From contig OY855913.1 of the NCBI GenBank assembly GCA_963693305.1, positions 6,394,701-6,458,700 of the forward strand: a stretch of DNA of 64,000 nt, given 5' to 3'. Made by a program: the position numbers and the translations under genes. This DNA comes from Meandrina meandrites. Lineage: Eukaryota; Cnidaria; Anthozoa; Scleractinia; Meandrinidae. Shown one piece after another: positions 61,901-64,000 of this stretch. Position 1 is the stretch's first letter. Each line of letters opens with the position of its first letter. Under the pieces are notes generated by a model that worked only from the letters and a program-made list of their open reading frames with translations, was not told where the DNA came from and made no database searches.

Positions 61901-62673
61901 CTCGTCAATTTTTTCCCAGATGCCATGCATTTAATAATTGAAATTTCATTGCCAATTCAATTAACTTGTTACCTTCCACAAGCCAATGCGATGAGTGCTG
62001 CCACCAAACTCTCTCTTTTCACACCACACCTAGCCAATTCTTCGTATCTACTTTTGTTTTCTTCATCGCTTGCTTGCTGCAACCAACTACAAAGCAGATC
62101 AACTAAACCTTGGATACAACTATCATGTTCAACCGCAAGAGAGTTCGGCGCGCAATTTTGAAGACACTGCAGCAACAATTCCGAACATTGCCCAGCTAAC
62201 AAAGGGTCTGTCCGGCTTTGAGACTGCAGAATAGGAACCAGAAGAAGAAGACTAACATATGAGGAAAAAGAAACATCTTGAGTTTGTCCTTTCAGTTTTA
62301 TATCGCCCTTTGAGGCTTTCAGACCACCAGGAGGGCGAGAAATTTTCGACGACAAATGCGAAGTTGTTAAACTTAATATCTTGGATTTCTGTGAGTGCCA
62401 AAGGCCAAGTAAGGCACGCTGTCGATAGCTGAAAAACTTGTAGTAAGAGCCATGCTGTAGGGCACATGCATTCAAAAGACGTTTACTGAGTTCCGTGTTT
62501 GAAGAAGTTTCAAACTTATGATCGGAAATGCTCTCCACGAAAGCGGAGCGCTTGGTGGAGATTGGAGGTGGCTGAAGGACCTCGACAACAAATTTAAGCC
62601 CATCGTCCAGAAAAATACTTTGTTCTGTGACAGAAGACCAGGAATCAGACCCAGCTGTAGTAGCATAAGTCAT
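7592..62673 (-). CDS. HECTD4: HECTD4-like giant HECT-domain E3 ubiquitin ligase, 49 coding exons
   Basis: This is a spliced gene read on the minus strand. I joined 49 exons by GT/AG sites and phase; coding length is 12,696 nt (about 4231 residues plus stop), with every junction in frame. The start is the ATG at 62673-62671, with an in-frame TGA two codons upstream. Domain order is: N-terminal helical region, propeller/ConA-like segments (about 310-630), CUB-like module (about 1030-1137), long helical middle, SPRY (about 2350-2500), a disordered Ser/Glu-rich exon (3217-3687), and the HECT domain (about 3870-4231) with catalytic C4197. HECT ligases form a ubiquitin thioester and pass it to substrate lysines. 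SPRY plus HECT without RCC1 repeats fits HECTD4 rather than HERC1, HERC2 or ZZEF1. Human HECTD4 is of similar size (about 4000 residues, from memory). Symmetric exons could have been missed. Exon coordinates are in the part entries below. Confidence 0.9.
11454..11653. mobile_element. Palindromic MITE with TTAAGGGCGATTTACACGG ends
   Basis: The left end TTAAGGGCGATTTACACGG and right end CCGTGTAAATCGCCCTTTA are reverse complements and extend about 40 bp inward with few mismatches. It lies in HECTD4 intron 40. It produces a 144-codon plus-strand ORF (11381-11815) that is a by-product of the palindrome. Confidence 0.75.
11915..17984 (-). CDS. HECTD4: HECTD4 part 5: exons 35-40, linker with a large disordered exon
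   Basis: Exons are 17723-17984, 16398-16788, 15253-16064, 13234-14647, 12691-12881 and 11915-12181 (about residues 2729-3840). Exon 35 is joined to exon 34 across a 10.3-kb intron at CAG|CCTCAAGG. It carries ...REEGTLMRFWYPISALERP, a small beta motif seen in large HECT ligases. Exon 38 is one 1414-nt exon, unusually long here. It starts Ser/Thr/Pro-rich, has a basic cluster ERRGSVRRRKRG (RRRKR about 3275-3279, candidate nuclear signal; the S in RRGS is a possible basophilic-kinase site), a folded piece (SGGIYDSNVYIPEVEP, GYAVVELKSASQLE), then an acidic/Ser-rich tail. Its acceptor was placed at CTGCAG|TCAG because only that choice keeps phase 1 open. Confidence 0.86.
16863..17026. mobile_element. 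MITE, AGGCCATTTCCGA family, copy 1
   Basis: Terminal words AGGCCATTTCCGA and TCGGGAATGGACC are imperfect reverse complements. Internal words GAATGGTTTCGCACGA and CGTTTTGA are shared with the copy at 38791-38961. It lies in intron 35. Confidence 0.7.
18358..18428 (-). repeat. tRNA-like sequence (tRNA pseudogene or SINE head)
   Basis: On the minus strand CTCCAGTAGCTCAGCGG... holds a box-A-like TAGCTCAGCGGTTACAG and box-B-like GGGTTCAAGTCCC, closing with CTGGAG to give a 6-bp acceptor helix. The D and T stems pair badly, so I do not call a functional tRNA. A CTCGGA/TCCGAG hairpin follows. Confidence 0.55.
18630..18778 (+). mobile_element. LINE 3' end, left half (interrupted)
   Basis: In one frame, 18690-18778 reads ...DRVFSVAAPRFSNDIPDS then IKCSEDLSSFK, the C-terminal tail typical of CR1/jockey-type reverse transcriptases. 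It stops at TTTTAAG. The next residues, RNLKTYLFKRYFNE and stop, resume at 24199. Confidence 0.8.
18775..19442. mobile_element. TTAA-flanked palindromic element A
   Basis: TTAA GGTGGCTC at 18775 and GAGCCACC TTAA at 19431-19442 give matched ends with TTAA duplications, as in piggyBac-type insertions. Inside, two inverted arms centred near 19100 share ACGTTGCCATGGCAACG-type cores. A third GGTGGCTC sits at about 19123, suggesting an internal rearrangement. Confidence 0.7.
19443..24198. mobile_element. 4.8-kb element B with about 1.75-kb inverted arms, TTAA-flanked
   Basis: Arm 19443-21192 is the near-identical reverse complement of 22421-24198. It begins GAACCGTTCTCTGAG and ends CTCAGAGAACGGTTC, each next to TTAA. 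The 1.2-kb loop holds another MITE (21459-21803). A 63-codon ORF appears once per arm (19953-20144 plus; 23497-23688 minus) with one residue difference; it has no recognisable domain. No transposase was seen, so it is non-autonomous or internally replaced. Confidence 0.8.
21459..21803. mobile_element. MITE with ATACCGTAAAATTCCGG ends, inside element B loop
   Basis: The left end ATACCGTAAAATTCCGGTT is mirrored by the right end AACCAAAATCTTACGGTAT. Inside are several GGGGCTTATAACC/CCGGTTATAAGCCC words and a G17 run. Confidence 0.7.
24199..24316 (+). mobile_element. LINE 3' end, right half
   Basis: It reads KRNLKTYLFKRYFNE and stop, then a short 3' UTR ending CGCGCTATAAAAATTG and a TTATTATTA tail. 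It completes the ORF end at 18778. Confidence 0.8.
25177..25425 (-). CDS. Intronic single-exon micro-ORF, 82 aa, unknown family
   Basis: I do not recognise the family. The ORF starts MAKSGSEGDIAEFNF, has the motif LYLDIFKPLDFYE at residues 38-50, and ends in an acidic, disordered tail. AATAAA is 140 nt past the stop (25034-25039 on the plus strand). The protein is soluble-looking, with no signal peptide or membrane segment. It sits in HECTD4 intron 34, same strand. An ORF on the other side of the 84-bp minisatellite (27228-27353, plus) shares the 13-residue motif exactly plus weaker similarity upstream (RETMAK.. versus KEAMAD..). That conservation argues for a protein rather than chance. No expression evidence is available. 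Confidence 0.5.
   Translation of the reverse strand: MAKSGSEGDIAEFNFEPCFPEHLRETMAKLPLRKQQLLYLDIFKPLDFYELLKNFKKSREGQPGTEPASAGADNDADKTYQL
25865..27045. repeat. 84-bp minisatellite, about 13-14 copies
   Basis: CATTACTGTAAAAACAAGCC recurs every 84 bp from 25951 (26035, 26119, 26203 ... 26959), with point differences. Because 84 is a multiple of three, one plus frame stays open for 193 codons (26357-26938) as a 28-residue repeat. This is a by-product, not evidence of a gene. Confidence 0.95.
27228..27353 (+). CDS. Micro-ORF, 41 aa, paralogue of the minus-strand 82-aa ORF (gene or pseudogene)
   Basis: It reads MADTTFEEKKELYLDIFKPL then DFYETLFDNYFNK... and stops at 27353. AATAAA lies at 27381-27386, only 28 nt later. 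Homology to the ORF at 25177-25425 extends a few residues 5' of this ATG, and the frame upstream is closed by TAG at 27188-27190. So it is either the 3' exon of a spliced gene, a true 41-aa gene, or a truncated copy. It points away from its paralogue, with the minisatellite between them. Confidence 0.4.
   Translation: MADTTFEEKKELYLDIFKPLDFYETLFDNYFNKTEEWHPTT
27599..27652. repeat. Perfect 15-bp hairpin
   Basis: AACCTACAGATTATT (27599-27613) pairs with AATAATCTGTAGGTT (27638-27652). Pairing continues imperfectly inward through TACTAA/TTAGTG. Confidence 0.7.
28242..38665 (-). CDS. HECTD4: HECTD4 part 4: exons 25-34, including the SPRY domain
   Basis: Exons are 38387-38665, 36999-37362, 36517-36672, 35496-35662, 34737-35109, 34320-34471, 33675-33900, 30200-30443, 29247-29501 and 28242-28498 (about residues 1904-2728). 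Exons 30-32 form a SPRY/B30.2-type domain: SFYWEVELCSLGN, SVGFAPW, DIIGCGYKRAEDQSD, GLAYFTCNGERL, LWPVIHI and VRVNFGARSFVY are the expected strands in order. SPRY domains bind protein partners, so this is a likely substrate or regulator site. Exon 32 exits in phase 1 and exon 33 enters in phase 1, so the frame is clean when they are joined directly. The exon-like block at 29988-30114 between them does not fit (separate entry). Exon 27 was found only from splice sites. Confidence 0.85.
28526..28812 (+). mobile_element. Degenerate 3' end of a non-LTR retrotransposon (RTE/CR1-like)
   Basis: Broken frames read RWLGHVLRMSPKRTQG, then a GRPK.TWR-like block and EMGLSW-like words, the usual C-terminal tail of such reverse transcriptases. 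It ends in a GATGATGAT repeat tail at about 28795-28820. Several frameshifts are present. Confidence 0.65.
29690..29816. repeat. Palindromic MITE-like repeat
   Basis: GACTAAAACAAAAGAAT at 29721-29737 is mirrored by ATTCCTTTTGTTTTAGTC at 29765-29782. Pairing continues outward through CCTAGACTGAGG and CCACTGAGTCCCGG. Confidence 0.6.
29988..30114 (-). other. Exon-like block in HECTD4 intron 32, frame unresolved
   Basis: Between an AAG acceptor (GAAG|GAAACTG) and a CAG|GTCG donor the minus strand reads LSDIIRLGKPYNYAHCFADN and RLLTLQRSGKETFKKLHH, which looks like protein. It is 127 nt and would need phase 2 in and phase 0 out, while its neighbours need phase 1 on both sides. It may be an alternative exon that breaks the frame, carry an assembly indel, or be chance. 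Confidence 0.3.
31248..31556. repeat. Structured unclassified repeat with GGGTTGGGTGAA ends
   Basis: The ends GGGTTGGGTGAA and TTCATCCAACCCC are inverted. The interior is GC-rich compared with its flanks and holds several short hairpins (CTCGCTTAG..., GCTCGATTAGCGAG at about 31492-31505, CTTCCGTGAGGAAG at about 31424-31437). There is no open frame. Confidence 0.45.
32457..32901. mobile_element. 445-bp TIR element with 9-bp target duplication and tRNA-like cargo
   Basis: The ends GCACGTTTCCGTTTCGTAAA and the reverse complement of ...TTTACGAAACGGAAATGAGC give a 32-bp imperfect TIR. TTCGCCGTT flanks it on both sides (32448-32456 and 32902-32910). A 9-bp duplication with long TIRs fits the Mutator superfamily. 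It has no ORF. A tRNA-like segment lies inside at about 32568-32640 on the minus strand. Confidence 0.85.
32568..32640 (-). repeat. tRNA-like sequence inside the 445-bp element
   Basis: On the minus strand GTGGTGTAGTGGTGAGAG (box-A-like) and GGTTCGATTCTGG (box-B-like) are spaced as in a tRNA gene. The anticodon arm pairs poorly and the acceptor ends do not match, so it is a pseudogene or a SINE promoter. Confidence 0.5.
36029..36342 (+). mobile_element. tRNA-type SINE split by a MITE
   Basis: The SINE head GTGGCCTAGTGGTTAGGGCG (36041-36060) and tail GTAATCCGGAGGTCCCGGGT (36311-36330) form one tRNA-like unit. The roughly 225 bp between has inverted ends sharing CCAGGATTA (about 36096-36104 and mirrored near 36262). 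The exact insertion point and duplication are unclear. Confidence 0.6.
37452..38130 (-). mobile_element. 5'-truncated LINE with reverse-transcriptase C-terminus
   Basis: A 155-codon minus-strand ORF (37616-38083) reads KLERIQERALRVIF, LYNRRLQDTATLMYKVKNG and LGPLLWSKLSKDLKNS, the standard C-terminal region of CR1/jockey-like reverse transcriptases. The 3' end has an AATAAAG and a TTATC-repeat tail (37452-37470). It is in the same orientation as HECTD4, in intron 25. Confidence 0.85.
38791..38961. mobile_element. MITE, AGGCCATTTCCGA family, copy 2
   Basis: AGGCCATTTCCGAG at the left is mirrored by CGGAAATGGCCT at the right. It shares internal words with the copy at 16863-17026. Confidence 0.75.
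39172..39331. repeat. Tandem repeat, about 21-22 bp unit, 7-8 copies
   Basis: The unit is ACTTAGCAACAACAATCCGG with small variants. TTAGCAAC words also occur at 38276-38330 in the same intron neighbourhood. Confidence 0.85.
39598..46618 (-). CDS. HECTD4: HECTD4 part 3: exons 15-24, central helical scaffold
   Basis: Exons are 46458-46618, 45771-45937, 45005-45336, 44313-44401, 43754-43968, 42879-43141, 42344-42513, 41788-42098, 40514-40673 and 39598-40029 (about residues 1138-1904). Phases run 0-2, 2-1, 1-0, 0-2, 2-1, 1-0, 0-2, 2-1, 1-2, 2-2 with no break. The product is mostly Leu-rich helices with a predicted coiled-coil-like stretch in exons 17-19 (QLQTMAEMEQKWAHELDD; ERLETEAKAERQEME). Exon 24 has an acidic run (EEDLEDDADEYDENE). 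No named domain is recognised, and an ARM/HEAT-like scaffold that presents substrates to the HECT domain is inference. Introns here host LINE fragments and MITEs, annotated separately. Confidence 0.82.
40262..40437. mobile_element. Palindromic MITE with AATAGACCATTTTCGTATTC ends
   Basis: AATAGACCATTTTCGTATTC and CTCGGTATTGGACTG at the left are mirrored by CAGTCCAATACCGAG and AATACGAAAACGGTCTATT-type sequence at the right. The arms are about 35 bp or more. Confidence 0.8.
41066..41570 (-). mobile_element. 5'-truncated LINE, 3' end
   Basis: The minus frame reads LMFKTINKQAPEYLQDLF, TDFLKRSFCYSGAQLWNSLP and SFSHFKRL, typical of the reverse-transcriptase C-terminus. The 3' end carries AAATAAAG and an ATGATGATG tail. 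A SINE-like GGGATGCTAGCC segment and a C-rich tract lie just left (40,920-41,030). Confidence 0.8.
42143..42242. mobile_element. MITE, ATTCTCGTCCCC family, copy 1
   Basis: ATTCTCGTCCCCATAGCC (left) and GGCTATGGGGACGAGAAT (right) are exact reverse complements. The element is about 100 bp. Confidence 0.85.
44556..44680. repeat. Compound tetranucleotide microsatellite
   Basis: Runs of CAAT, then CAGT, then CGAT follow one another in intron 17. They are directly visible. Confidence 0.98.
46886..47485 (+). mobile_element. 5'-truncated LINE, reverse-transcriptase C-terminal fragment
   Basis: The plus frame 46886-47161 reads YCSLIRPILEYCASVWGCC, LEALQNRAARIVAR and PTLEERRRKSVFKLVKKCLQ, the thumb/C-terminal region of CR1-type enzymes. 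After the ORF break the 3' UTR ends AATAAAGC with a CTTTGTCTTTGTC tail (about 47461-47477). It is antisense to HECTD4. Confidence 0.85.
47822..47929. mobile_element. MITE, TCTCGTCCCC family, copy 2
   Basis: TCATTGTCGTCCCCAGAG at the left and GGACGAGAATGGA at the right match the family at 42143-42242. GGCCGGC/GCCGGCC words pair internally. Confidence 0.65.
48149..55399 (-). CDS. HECTD4: HECTD4 part 2: exons 7-14, propeller segment, helical region and CUB-like module
   Basis: Exons are 55262-55399, 53885-54443, 52626-52746, 51851-51952, 50834-50908, 49450-49671, 48950-49174 and 48149-48373 (about residues 582-1137). Exon 7 continues the N-terminal beta pattern (VNGQLWSYGSSHIGEW). Exon 8 (559 nt) is an alpha-helical scaffold. 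Exons 10-14 are all multiples of three and phase 0, typical of modular insertions. Exons 13-14 encode a CUB-like fold: ESPHPLRDDY, then LPGASCLYVQFDPRCATQYD with a YDK-VILY junction, then CGIGGRGVV. This SPHP...FDPRC...YDYD pattern recurs in large ligases and ZZ proteins such as HECTD4 and ZZEF1, where it probably binds partners. Exons 10 and 11 were found only from splice sites. Confidence 0.85.
50702..50809. repeat. Long hairpin, over 35-bp arms
   Basis: AATTTCTATGAGGTGATAGT (50725-50744) pairs with ACTATCACCTCATAGAAATC-type sequence (50768-50787). Outer parts pair as AACAATTAGATTAT with ATAATCTAATTGTT. It may be the right end of a larger element starting near 50300. Confidence 0.7.
51033..51790 (+). 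mobile_element. tRNA-derived SINE interrupted by a MITE
   Basis: The head GTGGCCTAAATGGTTAGTG and box-B-like GGTTTGAGCC start at 51040-51100. The body runs to CAGGTGTATAAATGG and resumes at 51635 as ATAAATGGGTACTGGC... to about 51780. The break is explained by the insertion at 51176-51634. Confidence 0.8.
51176..51634. mobile_element. 459-bp MITE inserted in the SINE, 8-bp target duplication
   Basis: ATAAATGG occurs directly at both sides (51168-51175 and 51635-51642). The ends are CCCGG-G-run-TACTCCC and GGGAGTA-C-run-CCGG, inverted. Internal ACCCTATCTAAGG units repeat. An 8-bp duplication suggests a hAT-type transposase. Confidence 0.85.
55924..57190. mobile_element. 1.27-kb DNA element with CAGGGCTC termini
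   Basis: The start CAGGGCTCAACAAAA and the end TTTTGTCGAGCCCTG are inverted with one mismatch, and GTACA flanks both ends. TTGCCCG/CGGGCAAG words recur near both ends. An 81-codon ORF (56077-56322) has no recognisable domain. It lies in intron 6. Confidence 0.75.
57417..62673 (-). CDS. HECTD4: HECTD4 part 1: exons 1-6, N-terminus
   Basis: Exons are 61973-62673, 60830-61150, 60083-60221, 59223-59559, 58295-58432 and 57417-57524 (residues 1 to about 581). Exon 1 is Leu-rich and helical. Exons 2-3 read SLVCDGKFLYLISGSSKG then GWLAFVQGHLLFRP, a repeating beta-blade pattern like galactose-oxidase/kelch segments. Exon 4 carries a charged helix (DLRLQEFKLEEELEEL) and a Ser/Pro linker. Exon 1 is missing a base to complete AGG, which exon 2 supplies, and each later junction also closes in frame. 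Exon 6 is not visible as an ATG-started ORF and was found from its splice sites and open frame. The propeller assignment rests on pattern only. Confidence 0.85.
58908..59071. mobile_element. Short MITE with CAGGGCTGTGCTCTAAG ends
   Basis: CAGGGCTGTGCTCTAAG and CTTAGAGCGCAGCCTTG are imperfect inverses. AGAAAG flanks both sides. It is inserted at the edge of a GACA microsatellite (58861-58902). Confidence 0.75.
61193..61350 (+). mobile_element. tRNA-derived SINE fragment
   Basis: GGTGGACTCTGGGTTGAGC and box-B-like GGTTCGAGCCCTGG match the SINE at 51033. The tail contains GCCAGGATAAGTTCTGGC-type sequence like CGGGATAAGCTCC there. Confidence 0.6.
61590..61745 (-). mobile_element. LINE 3' tail fragment
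   Basis: CCCTTTATTAAATGTGTCTG and AATTGGGGACACAA on the plus strand resemble the 3' end of the LINE at 37452 (CTAATTGGGGACACAATTA). Only the tail remains. Confidence 0.55.
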
Positions 62674-63413
62674 CTTTCATTCATTACTGCCGCAGAAAAC
62701 ATAGCGAAGATCAACATGGCATCCAATTTTTGCTGATCTTTGAATTTGCCTCGCTTCAATGCATGTCGCGTAACGGGTCACGCAAAAATACTACAGTATA
62801 ATGAGAATTTCACCACATTTCATCACTTTTTTATTTATTTATTCATTTATTTATTTTTTGAATTTTCAATTTCAGTTTTATAATAGTGTTAAGTGTCAGC
62901 CGTCCTCTCTTCCGAGGCGCGGTCGAGAGGACTGCTTGTTCTCTCAAACTGCCATACGCATAACTTTCAGTTTCTGAGTAGTCGCGGAACATTATAAAAA
63001 TAGGTACAGCGCGTACAGGTGGCAACCTCCTTCAAGAAGGCCATGCCAGTCGGCTGCAAATAAAATTTTGTAAAAAATATTTCGAACCACAAAACCCCAC
63101 TGGCATCACATTCAAAATGAAATTGCTCATGCATGATGCAATTTTTCAAATCAAGATATCAGTAAATGTTTGAACAGCTGGCAATATTTATTTTTACATT
63201 TAATTTTTGATGCAAGCACACACACTCATTCGCAATGGCAATCATTGCTTAGCGCCATATATAAAATAAATAAATAAATAATAAAGGAGAAAGACTTCAT
63301 TAGTTCTTCAGACAATTTCTATGGAATCATTCTTGTCATTCCGGACATTCCGGGACGAAACTTGGAGAGAAAGCGTGACATGTTACATGACGTATTAGAG
63401 TAAAAGTTCCAAC
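62674..63413. promoter_or_regulatory. Bidirectional intergenic region between HECTD4 and GTF2H3
   Basis: The two start codons point away from each other with about 740 bp between them, so promoters of both genes must lie here or overlap. There is no clear TATA box. An AT-rich stretch with TTTA repeats (62828-62856) and another TAAA-type stretch (63264-63285) are simple-sequence blocks. The segment 62889-63060 is GC-richer than its surroundings. Transcription start sites cannot be placed from sequence alone. Confidence 0.6.
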
Positions 63414-64000
63414 ATGGCGGACGGTGAGACCTCTCGATCTTGTTTACAACTTTCTAATTTACTTTTATTGCACTGATGCCTAAACCCTTCATATAGATCT
63501 CATCAATGCTTTCCGTTTCTTCTTAAGAAATCATTTCAAACCTCCTAGTGGTTATTCTTGATTCCAATCCGGTGTGGTGGGGAAGAATTGTTTGTGAAGG
63601 AAATCAATCCCATGGGCACGAACAACAACAGGTTAGGTTTCTTGTAATGTATTGTAATGTCTGTGGTTATAAATAATTAAAAAAAAAAACAACAAAAAAA
63701 CAACAACAACAGGTTAGGTATTAACTTCCATTTCTCCCAAGTAGCTTTGATCGAAAGTCTTATTATTCTTGATTATTCTTATTATTCTGATTATTCTGTT
63801 CGCTTTAATCAACTTTTTAGATCAGTTTGACACATTGTGTGGATAGTCTCATGGTGTTCTGTAATGCACATTTGATGATGAAACACAACAACTGTCTTTC
63901 TTTTATCGTGTCACACACGAGCACGAGGTGAGACTGGTTATAAAAAAAAAACACATTGATCATTATTACGATATTGCAGTGATACGAACTCAACCAGGCC
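63414..64000 (+). CDS. GTF2H3: GTF2H3, TFIIH subunit p34/Tfb4, 5' part (runs off the window)
   Basis: Three exons are visible: 63414-63423 (ATGGCGGACG, then GTGAGA), 63549-63631 and 63821-63927. Joined, they read in frame MAD-VVILDSNPVWWGR... and then ISLTHCVDSLMVFCNAHLMM...LSFIVSHTS. This matches the N-terminal vWA-like fold of the TFIIH core subunit p34 (human N-terminus has VDANPIWWGK, then KCIDAVMVL). TFIIH acts in RNA polymerase II initiation and nucleotide-excision repair, where p34 pairs with p44. Exon 3 ends in phase 2 at a GTGAGA donor and the rest lies beyond 64000. Exon 1 is only 10 coding nt. An AACAACAACAGGTTAGG donor-like sequence is repeated 82 bp downstream of exon 2, a possible alternative donor or a local duplication. 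Confidence 0.85.

Noticed and set aside
62843..63149. Two overlapping 60-codon minus ORFs between HECTD4 and GTF2H3
   Set aside because: They overlap in different frames in the intergenic promoter region and have no recognised motif.

Overview
The window is eukaryotic nuclear DNA from an animal, most likely an anthozoan cnidarian such as a stony coral or relative. The grounds are many short, phase-consistent spliced exons, AT-rich introns, non-LTR retrotransposon 3' ends, tRNA-derived SINEs and many palindromic MITEs. The taxon is an inference; no rRNA or mitochondrial marker is present.

One gene fills most of the window. On the minus strand, from the ATG at 62673 to the stop at 7592, I could join 49 coding exons with canonical GT/AG sites and matching phases into one open frame of about 4231 residues. 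It ends in a complete HECT ubiquitin-ligase domain with catalytic Cys about 35 residues from the C-terminus, and also carries a CUB-like module and a SPRY domain. This is best read as the HECTD4 orthologue. Nearly all short ORFs of 60-160 codons elsewhere are shadows of its exons or lie in its introns.

At the right edge, GTF2H3 (TFIIH p34/Tfb4) starts on the plus strand at 63414. It is head to head with HECTD4 across about 740 bp, which is probably a shared promoter. At the left edge a candidate small four-exon gene on the minus strand (2618-5309) encodes about 85 residues of unknown function. The rest of 1-7590 is AT-rich with hairpins and degenerate repeats.

The introns are the accessory part. 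Intron 34 (17985-28241) is the most complex. It holds a LINE 3' end split exactly at a TTAA by two TTAA-flanked elements, one of them a 4.8-kb element with 1.75-kb inverted arms. It also holds an 84-bp minisatellite of about 13 copies between two divergent micro-ORFs that share an identical 13-residue motif. Other introns hold a 445-bp TIR element with a 9-bp target duplication that carries a tRNA-like cargo, SINEs split by MITEs (one with a clean 8-bp duplication), several 5'-truncated LINEs and several families of palindromic MITEs. One segment (29988-30114) looks like an exon but would break the HECTD4 frame and is left unresolved.
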